64,000 bases of DNA, taken from assembly GCF_000003855.2 (NCBI RefSeq), contig NW_003101673.1:761997-825996 (forward strand), in the 5' to 3' direction. A program made the translations under genes and the position numbers. Positions 1 to 10,799 of the stretch are shown in pieces. This DNA is from Blastomyces gilchristii SLH14081 (lineage: Eukaryota > Ascomycota > Eurotiomycetes > Onygenales > Ajellomycetaceae). Position 1 is the stretch's first letter. Each line of letters starts with the position of its first letter. The notes under the pieces were generated by a model. That model did not search any database, was not told the DNA's origin, and saw nothing but the letters and a program-made list of their open reading frames with translations.

Positions 1-347
1 CAAAAAAAAAAAAAAAAAACCACATAAAGGAAAAAAAGCGCACTTCATCGACCCGCACTCCACTGAGCCCCTTTCCCCCGGGTGAGAGTACATAGCTATT
101 CTCTGGGGCAATAACCACAGGGGGCGGGGGGGTTTTTTTTGATAATTCTCTGAGAATGGTGAAAGAACGATGATCCACCACAACATCTCCAGGGATATAT
201 TTTAGTTATAGTGAAATATGGCAGGGAACAACTTCGGAGGAGTTTTTTTTTTTGACCACAAAACTTTTTTGTGTGGACCCCCCTCCCCTTAGGTTTTAAC
301 CAAATTAATGTTTTTTCATCCACCCCGTTTCACGTTTTTAGAATTTT

Positions 348-379
<32 letters not shown>

Positions 380-415
380 TCAGTTGAATACAGACAGAGA
401 TATGGGGAAACACAC
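1..415 (-). other. Probable ilv5 intron 1 (partial), with a C29 homopolymer
   Basis: This stretch lies downstream of the first ilv5 exon on the minus strand and starts with a splice donor (GT at 415-414, read as gtgtgt). No further ketol-acid reductoisomerase coding sequence is visible before the window edge, so the first intron is at least 415 bases, long for this kind of fungus. It holds a run of 29 C at 348-376, an A-rich start and several short homopolymers. I see no other gene in it. Confidence 0.45.
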
Positions 416-641
416 CGTAGACGGTTTCCTTGGTGCCAGCAAAGTCAACTGTCTTGACTCCACGGGTCTGCTGGGCAGAGGGAGCGGCGACAAAAGGAGC
501 TCTGAGAGCGGAAGTAGCGGCAGGACGGGCGGAGGCGGAGACAGCGGCGGAGACAAAGGAGCGACGAGGGATGCTGGAGGCGGTGGACAGGGACCGGGCA
601 ACAGGGCCACGGAGGGCCTTAGCAACGGGTCTGGAGGACAT
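416..641 (-). CDS. ilv5: Ketol-acid reductoisomerase, mitochondrial, first exon (partial)
   Basis: This is the N-terminus of acetohydroxyacid (ketol-acid) reductoisomerase, the NADPH-dependent second step of valine and isoleucine synthesis in the mitochondrial matrix. The ATG is at 641-639. The first 60 or so residues are rich in Ser, Ala and Arg with almost no acidic residues, typical of a matrix-targeting presequence. The segment RGVKTVDFAGTKETVY that follows matches the start of mature fungal Ilv5. The exon ends after the first base of the next codon (position 416), just before a GT donor, and the family sequence continues with Glu at that point. The Rossmann domain and catalytic domain lie outside the window. 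Upstream on the minus strand is a GT/CA microsatellite within the presumed 5' leader. Identification rests on recalled family similarity. Confidence 0.8.
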
Positions 642-643
642 TT

Positions 644-682
644 TGTGTGTGTGTGTGGTGTGTGTGTGTGTCTGTCTGTCTG
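644..682. repeat. GT/CTGT microsatellite in the ilv5 leader
   Basis: An interrupted GT dinucleotide run passes into three CTGT units, directly upstream of the ilv5 start codon on the minus strand. It would be CA-rich in the transcript leader. It is a simple repeat with no further assigned role. Confidence 0.9.
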
Positions 683-2959
683 TTGGGAGGGAGGGAGTCA
701 ATTGAAATGAAGCAATTGAAGGCAATTGGGAGCGGAGAGGGAGAAGTCGAGGGCAATTGAACGGTGTGGAATGATTTATATGTGTTCGCAACCGGTGAAG
801 AAATGAAGAAATGAAGAAAAAGAAAAAGAAAAAAAAGAGCAGAAGCTGAGGTTGAGTCGAAAACTTCCGAATCGGGGAATTCTGCTGGCAAGGCTATTCT
901 GCCGCCGCCAATTGCCTTGTTGGGCTCACCGCCTGAACCGAAACGGCCCGATGTCGGCGCTGTCACATGCTGATGAGTCATCATTTGTGCTTAGTATTAT
1001 AACTACTTATAATAATGTCTCTGAGTACAGAGTCCAGACTAATTCTGGGATGGGCTTGTCATGTCTGCCGGCAACATGAATATGTTCTTATTAATTATTA
1101 TTATTGTACTGTACATGTACACTGTGGATGTTTGCTCAATAATACATTGCTATTGTTCCCAGTCCAAGCCAGACAAGTGTAAGTGTAGAGGGAGGAGGAG
1201 ACTCTCGAGTCTCAATGTCCAATCAACTGTACGTGTTTGATATCCAGCAAACTTAATCTGAGACTATTCCTGCATGTGAGAAAAGAAAAGAAAAGATGAG
1301 ATGAGAAAAGCAAAATGTGAGCAATAATAATAGACACAGGTCTGCACACGGTCCGCAAACATGGATATATTATATATATGTATATATCTTCGGAGTGCAC
1401 TCTGTAGGGAGAATCAGGTTGCTGGAATTGAGGGTGAAGAAAGACAGCAATAACAATAATAATAATACTAATAATACTAATAATAACAGATATAAATATA
1501 TTCTGCAGAACAAGCTCTTCTTGGTGGATTTGATGCTGCCGCCACTGCCGCCACTGCCGCAGGATGCCTGTTTTTGAGGGGAAACAGGCTGGATATAAAT
1601 AATTCGATTGAGCGATTTTATTTTAGAAATTATAATCTGTATTGTAGCCTCTAGTTATAACTATATAATATGAATAGATAAATAACCCTTCCACTTGTAA
1701 TCAATAGGGTTAACATTATGTAGCTTATGATTATTAAGGATTCAGAACCAGCCACTTTTCAGGAATCTTAGAATTTCTCTTTTTTCCTTTGTCTACTTAT
1801 TACTATATGATTACTCTTAGTTACTTATTATTATTATTATTAACTAACTTAGCCAACCTCTTTGTCTGCCAAAGCCTGCCTTGTCATCATCGCCAGCTCA
1901 TTCGCCAAAAGCCCAGAAAGCTCGATTAGAGTTCGCCTGGACTAGTATTTTCTTCTTCTTTTACTCCTACTTGCTGATTATTTGATCTGTGGCCGACGTC
2001 AGTCAGTCAGTGGAAGAGCAGATCGAAACCCAGCAGAACCAACAAAGCATTCTCAGATAGATTCCTCCTCCTTTATGTCTTAACCAGTGATGTTGATGTG
2101 ATTTCTTTGAGATGCCGCTGCTCCAAATCCCCCATCCCAATCCCAATCCCAATCCCGCCGGAATGGTAAGGTAATGGACACGCTAATAAGAAATTATTAG
2201 CCACCGCGCGAACAGAGCTGACGAAAAAGGAAATTGATGGATGAGAAATAAAAATCATAAAATACGGATACAATAATTAATAAAATCCAACAGGTCAAAT
2301 CCGAGCAGAAACACAGAGCGTGTTTGTGCGTGCGGTGTCTTTGCCGCCGGAGAAAAAAAAAAGTCGATATTGAAGGGCTAAGTTACTTACTACGGAGTAA
2401 CTACACTAGTTATATTAAATAACTACTACAAGTCGCCGCAGCAAGTTGAGATAAATACTGCCCTTTTCTACTTAAATATATTATTTATTTATTTATTCAC
2501 CTCGCAGGCCTTGGTTGTAATTTTTATTATTTTATTTTATTTTCTCCATCTCATCTCTCTCCCCTCCCGCTGCAGTCTCGCATTTCTTTTCTTGTCGCCG
2601 TGCAGCTGCTGGCTCCGCTCGCCGGCAACCAGAGTGAGTCCAGGCATATAAATATAAAAATATCGCCCGCTGCCGCCCCCCCAGATATTTTCTTTTTACT
2701 TATTTACTTATCTATTCTACAATAATACATAATATTAATAGTTAGCGAATCCCTCCTTAGGGTTAACTAATAAAACTACTTACCGACCATGACTGCGAGC
2801 TGATGCCCTGCCCCTCCCTCCCTCCTCTCCTTGGACTCTCATATCATATCCAGAACGTTATACAACCAAGCCGAATAGTATTTGACTATCAAAACTTCCA
2901 CCCCCCTCTCCCCCCGGCCCGCCACCACTACCACTACCACACCAAACAAACCTGTTGCA
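683..2959. other. Divergent intergenic region between ilv5 and the three-domain gene
   Basis: About 2.3 kb separates two divergent start codons. It holds the ilv5 upstream region, AT-rich stretches, short AAT/TTA simple repeats (about 1455-1490 and 1815-1845) and a small CCCAAT tandem near 2130-2155. Short open frames exist but none has protein-like composition or a recognisable motif. I see no RNA gene. The last 100 bases or so are CT- and AC-rich, as is usual just upstream of fungal start codons. Confidence 0.6.
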
Positions 2960-5900
2960 ATGTTTCCGACGAGCCTCCTCTCGCAAAGTCTTCCCAATGT
3001 CCCCAGCCGAAAGGCGCTGTTGATCCTCGACCTCCAGAACGATTTCGTCAAACCTGACGGGGCCCTATTTGTGCGCAATGTCCCCGAGTTCCTCGATACC
3101 ATCGCTGGGCTGGCTCAGCGCTTCCGCGAGACTGGCGATGTGGTCTGGGTGCAGACTCAAGTCGAGGAGCGTCGCCCTATCTTCCGTCCCGAGAGTGGCG
3201 GAGAGGTGATCGTCGTCGACAAACCGCTTGCCCCCGGCAGTAACAATAGCAGTACCAAGGACAAGAACAATAGTAGCCACCCGGGCGCAGATAACAATAC
3301 CGGCAGGACGGGTACCAGCTCCAATGGTGGCGCTGAGGGTGGAAGCGGGCATCCCACCTCCGCTAAGCGACGACAGCAGAACGCCAGTGGGGAATCGCGC
3401 CGGGAACCGCTCTCTGACTACTCGGACGATCCAGAGGCGTTTTTATCCCGCCCTTTATTACCCAATGAAGATGGGACTCGGCGCTGCTGCCAGCCGAAGA
3501 GCGTCGGCTCTCAATTCCCCGCGCCGATCCTCTCCGCCATCGACCATGACAGAGACACTATCCTCGTGAAGTCTGACTACTCAGCCTTTCAGTCCGAAAG
3601 TTTGCTGCTCTCCTTCCGCACCCAGTTTGTTAGAGAGCTCTACATCTGCGGTTCGTTGTCGAACGTTTCTGTCTACGCTACTGCATTGGATGCGGTTTCG
3701 CACGGCTTGGACGTTACCCTAATAGAGGACTGTCTTGGGTTCCGCAGCTTTGCGCGCCACGAGGACGCCATGAGACGCATGGCGGATATGATGGGCGCAA
3801 ACGGCATTACAAGTAAGGAGCTGGCCGAAGAACAGGACTGGGAGGAAGCTGCCGTGCCCACCTCGGAGTGGCCCGAGCAATCGACTGCATCTACTCCTGT
3901 TGGTATCGAGGACGATATGGGTGTTCTCGCTGTGAAATCCCCCCCTAAACATCCATCCCCGCCAAACACCACTGGCGAAGACCAGTCGCAATCGGGTGAT
4001 GTTAGTCTTGTTCGAGGGGAGCGGGAGCCTGAGGGCGACGATTTCGAGGATAATTTCCTTGGACCGGCTCTACGTACCGCTGACATTTCCACTGCCGCTC
4101 CTACCACTCGGGACCATAAGAGTAAAGTTAATCGTCCGCGGATGAGAAAACCCCGAAGGACAGCTTCGCGGGATGACACAAATCAACCCGACAGGCCACA
4201 GCCACAGAGACAGTCGCTCGACCTCCAGGCGTCGCAAAGTGCTGCAACCCATGGAACCCAGCGGTATAAGAAGAACAAGCACAATCAACCAGACCTCCGT
4301 GGCCCTGATGATACCATTGGGGAGGGTGACTCCCGTATTATTTACGACCTAGCTATATCTCCCAAGTCTTTCCAGCTGCTACGCGAGGAGGTCAACTGGC
4401 AAAAGATGTATCATATGTCAGGCCAGGTCCCACGGTTAGTTGCCGTCCAGGGCGCAGTGCAGCCAGACAATTCGATACCTATCTACCGCCACCCAGCAGA
4501 CGAGTCCCCGCCCCTCCTGCCTTTCTCCAAAACCGTGAATAACGTGCGCCATGTCGTTGAGAAACACCTTGGCCATCCCCTCAACCATGTTCTTATCCAA
4601 CTGTACCGAGATGGTCAGGATAGAATATCCGAACATTCTGATAAAACCTTGGATATCGTCCGAGGCTCATATATCTGCAACGTCAGTCTCGGTGCACAGA
4701 GAACGATGACTTTACGAACTAAATCATCTGCCGCAAAGGCTAATGCGCAAGCCGAAGATGCGGTAGATGCAGATGCAGCAGAAGGCGGCAACGAAGCTCC
4801 TTCTAAAGAAGGCTCAACAACGAGACGCCAAACCCAAAAAGTCCCACTACCCCACAACTCCCTGTTCATTCTCGGCGAGGAAACGAACATGCGCTGGCTC
4901 CACGCCATCCGCGCCGATAAACGACCAGACTCGGAAAAGACGCCCGAAGAACTCGCGTATGGCGGCGAGCGTATCTCCCTCACATTCCGCCATATCGGCA
5001 CTTTCATCAACCCAGAAGCAGACACCATCTGGGGCCAGGGCGCCGTCTCCAAGGCCAAACAAGCAGCCGGCCAGGTCATCCACGGCGACTCCCCTGAAAC
5101 AGAACGGATGATCAGAGCCTTTGGCCAGGAGAACCAACAGTCCGACTTCGACTGGGAGGCGCATTACGGCCAGGGCTTCGACGTCGTCAACTTCGTCACT
5201 ACCTCTGCCGGCAAATTACTGCTGAGCGGCGACGACGTCGCCGACCTCCGTGTCCAGATCTGCTTTGCGGAGAATGGCGTGCGGTATGACCTTGCCACTA
5301 TCGATGAGTTCCCTGCTGCGCTGCGGGGTACGCTCTCGATCCCGCACAAGCGTGAGAACCTCGAGTCGCGCCCGGTGTTCATGGACGTGGACGGCGCTAC
5401 GTGCTACACGGGCGACGATTGTATACTTCTGCACGTCGCGAAGCAGAAAGGGCTCGTCGATACTGAACGACCACTGCCTTTGAAATCACAGTCGCAGTCG
5501 CAGCCCCAGTCACAACTGCGGTCCAAAAGCCCGAGTTCCACTCCGCATCAACAACAGCAGCCACAACAGACACAGACACAGACACAGACACAAACACAGG
5601 AACAGGAACAGACACAGACACAGACACAGACACAGCAGAACCAATCCCTCCATTCCAAACTCCGCGAAACAGACGAACTCCTCCGCTCCTGGCGCCGCTT
5701 CCAGAAGCTGAAAACCCCGCACGGCGTGCTGCAGCAGATGGACGCGTTCGAAGCCATGCTGTGCGGCAAGTCGTATCTCGCCGGCCAGTTCTTTGACATC
5801 GAGGACTGCGCGCTGTGGCCTGTCGTGCGCGATATTATCCGTGAGGTTGGTTATTTGGATGAGACACGCTTCCCGTCATTGATGGTTTATTATCATAGGG

Positions 5901-5965
5901 TTGGGAAGAGGGGGTGTGTGCGGGCTGCGTTGGAGGAGTTGGCGGGGGCGACGAGGGGGGGGTAG
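2960..5965 (+). CDS. Three-domain protein: isochorismatase-like, AlkB-like dioxygenase, GST-C-like
   Basis: This is a single-exon gene of 1001 residues. The frame stays open upstream to a TTG at 2882, but the first ATG is at 2960. Residues about 17-290 are an isochorismatase-fold hydrolase with Asp24 (in LDLQNDF) and Lys204 of the usual Asp-Lys-Cys triad. The third position reads NVSVYATA, so Ser237 replaces the nucleophilic cysteine. A 100-residue low-complexity insert splits this domain. Residues about 480-700 are an AlkB-type 2-oxoglutarate/Fe(II) dioxygenase with metal ligands His559-x-Asp561 and His648, and the Arg671/Arg677 pair in RISLTFR. After a Gln/Thr-rich linker, residues about 890-990 resemble a GST C-terminal helical domain (SYLAGQFFDIEDCALWP). 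Likely nucleic-acid demethylation or repair with a probably inactive hydrolase domain. Domain calls are strong; the biological role is inference. Confidence 0.85.
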   Translation: MFPTSLLSQSLPNVPSRKALLILDLQNDFVKPDGALFVRNVPEFLDTIAGLAQRFRETGDVVWVQTQVEERRPIFRPESGGEVIVVDKPLAPGSNNSSTKDKNNSSHPGADNNTGRTGTSSNGGAEGGSGHPTSAKRRQQNASGESRREPLSDYSDDPEAFLSRPLLPNEDGTRRCCQPKSVGSQFPAPILSAIDHDRDTILVKSDYSAFQSESLLLSFRTQFVRELYICGSLSNVSVYATALDAVSHGLDVTLIEDCLGFRSFARHEDAMRRMADMMGANGITSKELAEEQDWEEAAVPTSEWPEQSTASTPVGIEDDMGVLAVKSPPKHPSPPNTTGEDQSQSGDVSLVRGEREPEGDDFEDNFLGPALRTADISTAAPTTRDHKSKVNRPRMRKPRRTASRDDTNQPDRPQPQRQSLDLQASQSAATHGTQRYKKNKHNQPDLRGPDDTIGEGDSRIIYDLAISPKSFQLLREEVNWQKMYHMSGQVPRLVAVQGAVQPDNSIPIYRHPADESPPLLPFSKTVNNVRHVVEKHLGHPLNHVLIQLYRDGQDRISEHSDKTLDIVRGSYICNVSLGAQRTMTLRTKSSAAKANAQAEDAVDADAAEGGNEAPSKEGSTTRRQTQKVPLPHNSLFILGEETNMRWLHAIRADKRPDSEKTPEELAYGGERISLTFRHIGTFINPEADTIWGQGAVSKAKQAAGQVIHGDSPETERMIRAFGQENQQSDFDWEAHYGQGFDVVNFVTTSAGKLLLSGDDVADLRVQICFAENGVRYDLATIDEFPAALRGTLSIPHKRENLESRPVFMDVDGATCYTGDDCILLHVAKQKGLVDTERPLPLKSQSQSQPQSQLRSKSPSSTPHQQQQPQQTQTQTQTQTQEQEQTQTQTQTQQNQSLHSKLRETDELLRSWRRFQKLKTPHGVLQQMDAFEAMLCGKSYLAGQFFDIEDCALWPVVRDIIREVGYLDETRFPSLMVYYHRVGKRGCVRAALEELAGATRGG

Positions 5966-6770
5966 AAGCAGACGGTGGGAATCGGGAGGGGGAGAGGCTA
6001 TTTGCAAGGTTGAAGTCGTCCTCTGTTTTATGGAATGCCTGGGTTTTTTCTCTTTTCTTCTTTCTTTCTTTCTTTCTTTCTTTCTTTTTTTTTTTTTCCT
6101 TACCCTTTTGCGTTATCCTTTCATATCGCATGCTCTTACTCAGTTCACCATGTTTGGGTTTTGCCCATTTTTCTGGCTGATGGTTCATGTTCTAAAACGT
6201 CAAATATATTTTTTTATTCTTTTTTTGGCATACTCTCGGCGCATATGAACGTGGGTGGTGAATTTTAACGTTTAATATTTTCTTACGAAATGATGGAAAT
6301 GATTATCCCCAGTTTTCTCCCTATTTCCTCCTTGTTTTTCCCTACGCTATCAATCCCGACCTAATGATGCTTTTATTCACTATTTTCTATGGGTATCTAC
6401 ATAGCTTGAACCTGTCTCTGATTCATATGATTTATCTTCGAAACCTTTTTTCTTTTTTCTTATTTTTTAAAAATTTCTGGAACTGTTCTTCTCGGGATAT
6501 TTATTTACGTGGAGCCAGCTATGCGTCGTTAGTTGAAATAAATAGACAAATCGAAGCCCTCTATATACATGAGGAATATAAGACTGCTCTATACCGCGAC
6601 TGGCTTCTCTCGGTTAGTATGCACAGGATGGATGCATGTGCATATGTATACCGGCCATGCAGCATGCAGCTGGGATATACCTAGATATATATATATGTGC
6701 GCGTATATAGACAAAAATAAAACGCCTTTGTAGGTATTTCCCGAGAGTGAACCTGGCCTGGCCTCAACTC
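5966..6770. other. Convergent intergenic region with a TTTC microsatellite
   Basis: This is the shared 3' region of the three-domain gene (plus) and the dienoyl-CoA isomerase gene (minus). It has a TTTC tandem repeat followed by a T run (about 6051-6098) and T-rich sequence up to about 6480. An AT-rich stretch with TATA steps lies near 6680. Short open frames here are low-complexity translations. Nothing else is visible. Confidence 0.7.
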
Positions 6771-7799
6771 TTACAGTTTCTCAAACGTCGGGACGCGCTT
6801 TTCCAGCCCGGAGAGGAGAGCACGCTGAATATCACTCGTCTGTAGTGCGGCGCTGTTCCAAACGCCGGTATATCGGAGGCCTGGTTGAACATACGTATGT
6901 TAGTGATTTGTCAGGATAGTCCCCTCAAACCCAGTCTCCCTCCTTCTTCCTCGGCCCCTCAGATTAAGAATGGAAAAGGGAAAAAATACTAACCATCCTG
7001 GACACTATGATCCCGCGACCAATTCAATAACTCCTTTGTCCCCTGCACGGCCACGGGGCTCTTGCTGGCCATCACATGCGCCATCTTCAGCCCAGCCTGA
7101 ACAGCTGCCTCCTTGGACTCAAACACCTCATTCACCAAGCCGACCCGCCGCGCCTCGTCCGCACCAAAGATCCGCGCCGTCATACACACCTCCTTCACCC
7201 ACCCGAACGAACCCACGATCTTGCCCAGCCGCGACAACGTCCCGATATCTGCCGCAAGCCCGATGTCCACCTCCTTCACGCAGATCTTCGAGTCCGCGGA
7301 GCACAGGCGCACGTCCGCGGCGCAGGCCAGGTCCACGGCTAGCCCGTAGGAGATACCGTGCAGGATGATGATGACGGGCTTCTCGCAGCGCTCGATGGCG
7401 GTGATGCAGTCTTGGAAGTCAGCCACGTGGCGGCGCAGTTTGGCGGCGGTGCGGGCTGGGTCGGTGGTGCTTTTGTCAGGGCCGCTGAGGAGGCCCTCGG
7501 CCGCAGCTTTTACGTCTAGGCCGGCGGTGAAGGCAGGGCCGGCGCCGGTGAAGATGATGGAGCGGACGGAGGGGGAGACGGAGAGGGTGTCGAAGATCGT
7601 GCGCAGTTCTAGCCACATGCTGTGGTGGGTTTGGTTAGTTGGGTGTGATTGACGAAGGGGAGGAGGGGAGGAGGGGAGGCAAGGCGTACGGCTCGAAGTA
7701 GGCGTTCAACTTCTTCGACCGGTTGGTTTCGACGTGGGCAACATATTCTTGCGGAAAGGTGACGTTGAAGTATTTGTATGAGGGTAAGCTAGCAGCCAT
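6771..7799 (-). CDS. Delta3,5-Delta2,4-dienoyl-CoA isomerase (enoyl-CoA hydratase family)
   Basis: The protein has 281 residues from three exons: 7799-7690, 7619-6994 and 6880-6771, with consensus GT..AG introns. The ATG sits in the strong context CACCATGG. This crotonase-fold enzyme shifts double bonds of dienoyl-CoAs during beta-oxidation of unsaturated fatty acids, in peroxisomes or mitochondria. Family features are the oxyanion-hole segments GPAFTAGLDV and HGISYGLAVDLACAADVR, and the block KEVDIGLAADIGTL. That block carries the Glu and Asp pair typical of Ech1/Dci1 dienoyl isomerases rather than hydratases. The C-terminal part (SKSPVAVQGTKELLNWSRDHSV) also matches that subfamily. The protein ends in Glu-Lys-Leu, at best a weak peroxisomal signal. 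The last exon was recovered by splicing; without it the protein would stop at about residue 250. Confidence 0.85.
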
Positions 7800-8675
7800 G
7801 GTGAGTTGTGTAGAGGAGTGTATTTCCGCTTCTACAAAGGGGCCTTGCTATGGTCTGCTATGTGAGAGTCGGGCTTGGATTCTCCCTGGTTTGATTCGAG
7901 TGGCTATGTGAGGATTGTAATATAGCGTAACGGGTTGGTGGTATATATTATTAACAGGAGTGAGACAACAAGAAGGGAAAAGATCTGGATCTGATGCCAA
8001 TAATAAATATGGATACGCCGTAGGCTTGGAGCTCCTGGCTAACTACTGTACATCTTATTTTTACACATGCTTGCCGCCGTAGTTCGGATAAGGGATAAGC
8101 TGCTGCTGCTGGGTGTGGTTGTTAATTGCTGGCCGCCATGCGATGACCTTTTGAACCCGTTACATTTATCAGCAGGGGGTTGGATTTCTTTTGGATCTAC
8201 ATATGGGCTTCAGGTCGCTATCTTATCCTGCTTCCTTTTCCTGTGAAGCAATCGATCGATTCAATTCACATTTATTACTGTACTTCTTTCTTCACAGCTC
8301 GGCGCCGAGCTGAAGCTTGTATACAATTAATTGATGGTTAACTAACTAACTGATGAGCCGAGGCATCTTCTTGCCGGATCACGGGACCACGGGATGCCGC
8401 GGTTGGCTGGGGTTAGGGCACGGAATAGCCCTAACCCTAATTCTTTTCTTTTGTATTGAAACTGATTCCACTGTAGGTACTGGTTAAAGGAGGATATCTC
8501 CACGTAGTAGGTATTTTATTCAAGATTTACTTTTGCCCATATCCTCAGCGGTGTGTATGTCTCTAGATAAACCAAAGTTAACTACCAAACAACACACCTC
8601 TTATTTGATTCCTAACATATGGCGTTGCTTGTGGAACCTCCCAGTGCCCATGAAATGTGCCAAAGCTGAGATGGC
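7800..8675. other. Intergenic region with a TTAGGG-type inverted repeat
   Basis: Promoter side of the isomerase gene and 3' side of the DUF7580-like gene. It contains CTG-type short repeats near 8100 and an inverted pair GGTTAGGG (8411-8418) / CCCTAACC (8429-8436), which are telomere-repeat words. No coding or RNA gene is recognised. Confidence 0.6.
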
Positions 8676-10799
8676 TTACAAACTGGCCGCGTTCGCTGAC
8701 CCGCAGAAGTTATTTAAGCTTACTTTCAGCGGCTCTATGATCCAGTTGTGCACTGCCTCCTGAAACGACTCGTTTGTAAATCTTGCTTCTTTACCGTCAA
8801 AGGGGCATTCAATACAGCGGCGGACGGCTTCGCTGTAGTCGTATCCAGCTTCATCTTCTACAGCTTCCAACAAGCGTTTAATGGTAAACGTATCGACGAG
8901 ATCTGGCATCCCAAGGCTCTCCTCGACGTCCTTGTCTGTTCTCAAATCTTTCAAAGACTTTCCAAAGGCGAGTTCGATAAGCACGATGCCGAGAGTGAAG
9001 AGGGCTTTATTGCGGATCAAAGGTGGATACTGTGTACGGTTCTGCTGATTCGTGGGTATTTGGCTGGTTTGTGAGAAGGCTGTTGATAAATAGGCCTGTT
9101 CTGGCATTGAGGAGAAAGGCTTGACGAAGAAATGGATGTCGTTGGTGCCCCAGGGTTGTTTGAGCCAGGGCGTGTCATCAAATTGAAGAACGCTTGTCGA
9201 AACGGCAACGGCTAATTTAAATCGTTCCTTGCGCGTTAAAGGTTTGATTCGCCGAAGTGGTGACGACACTTGGCTGCCTGGCTTTTCCCCCTGCGAACTG
9301 GGCGTGTTCGAGAGATATACCTGAATCGCATCATGAAGCGAGATCACTTCCCAGTCAGTATCGGGTGGTTCTAAGTGGAGTTCATGCGGCAGCCCGCAAT
9401 GTCCCTGGAGATACCCAATGCAGGACCCCTGGGTGGGGCTGGGAGACTTTTCCAAAGTCAAGCTGGAGAGCGTGGCGCAAAGATTTGATATCATTGTAAG
9501 CCCCGATGGAGCGTTGGTGGGGGTTAAGGGTGGTGGAGGCGGCTTGCTGGTAGGGGCCGGCAGAGCTAAAGTCGTTGCTGTCGAGAGTAATGATGACGAT
9601 GAGGACGGGGTCGATGGTGACAGCGATTCTTTCTCTTTCGCGGGTAATGCAAATGTTACTTTTTTCTTTGGCTTCAGCCAAGGCCTAAAAGGTCGGAGAG
9701 CATCAGAAATAAAATTATCCTATAGAGCCTGAAGGTGATTGTCACCTACAATTTCTTACTAAGTTTCGCGGAAGATATATATGATGTTGAGACAGGCCGC
9801 TCGGATGGCTTTGATTCCGGCATTTTGACCTGCTGTATATATGCCTGTTGCCACTGCCACCTTGCTGTGACAGTATTTTGGTCTGCCATTGCCTGGAATA
9901 CTATTTGCAGTCTTATATCAGCCGGAAATGCCATTTCGTTGACCGTTAGCGTTGACAAATGTAAATTTGCAATATGGCCAGGATTGCAGCAACACCCCCA
10001 GGCTTGGTTGAGGGCATGATATATATTGATACAATGTTGCCGTATTCGCCCGTAACCCGAAGATGTGGATCGTCTCCTGTTAACTTCTAATCGTTGTCGT
10101 TGCTCAAACAAAGCCGCCAGCATGTTATTGTTCTTGCTAATGCGGTCCAGCAGCTCTTCACGTCCGTGCCTTGAAAGCGTGAAGGCGAGTCGGCGAGCGC
10201 GTCTAGATTTTGTCCTGGGAGTCTCCTTTCGGGCTATTAGTGAATCTGTTTTCGATGTGTGTGTGTGTGTGTGTGTGTGATTGCGAGATCTCATGCTGAA
10301 CAACGGCAAAAACGATATCTGAGTTGAATGGACGCTGAGAACTGCCAACCTCTTTTAAAATTCGCTAGCACCGACGCTCGCGGCGGCCAAAGACAAAAAG
10401 CAACGAATTTCCCACCTGAAATTGATTGAGAATCCTCTTCATCTCCTCTAGCGCATCTTTCATATCCGATATAGTCGCAATATAGGGCTCGTACGAGCGG
10501 CCAAGCAAGTCCCGTAGTGATTCCTGATATTTCAGCCATTCTACACCCGTAGGGTCGACACCGGCAAGCAGTGCTTCTATCTCGGACGTTGAGGCATGTG
10601 TGCAGGCACGAAACAGACTGTCGCATGTGTTGAGGAACCGAGTCTGCTCGGTCTCCAGGAGCTGTTTTAAGTGCATCAACTGACTCCGATGTCTGGTCCA
10701 GCCTTGAATTGTGTGTACGCCGTGCATGTACCCGTCAGCAAGGTGGATGATGAGTGGAAAAGCCCCGAGAACAACGCCGGCAATCTCGAAACCGCTCAT
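8676..10799 (-). CDS. Fungal-specific protein, DUF7580-like
   Basis: The model gives 622 residues from three exons: 10799-10416, 10225-9750 and 9684-8676. Join 2 (donor gtaggt, acceptor tttag) is well supported by frame. Join 1 is less certain because several acceptors lie near 10225. The N-terminus (MSGFEIAGVVLGAFPL) is the short hydrophobic start typical of a large Pezizomycotina family often annotated DUF7580. A helical region follows (about 30-200), then a basic, Pro/Ser-rich linker. The C-terminal domain carries ALFTLGIVLIELAFGKSL and a YDYSEAVRRCIECPF segment, the conserved blocks of the family. These blocks look like a degenerate kinase C-lobe, but no catalytic motifs are present. It is head-to-head with the C2H2 gene at 11,233. 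Function unknown; family members are frequent in fungal accessory gene sets. Confidence 0.72.
10256..10279. repeat. GT dinucleotide microsatellite inside intron 1 of the DUF7580-like gene
   Basis: An uninterrupted GT run of 12 units lies within the first intron (10226-10415). In the transcript it is a CA-rich tract a short distance upstream of the acceptor. Confidence 0.9.

Noticed and set aside
2882..2959. Upstream extension of the three-domain protein to 1027 residues
   Set aside because: The extra 26 codons start at TTG, are Thr/Pro low complexity and precede a good ATG at 2960; they are leader sequence.
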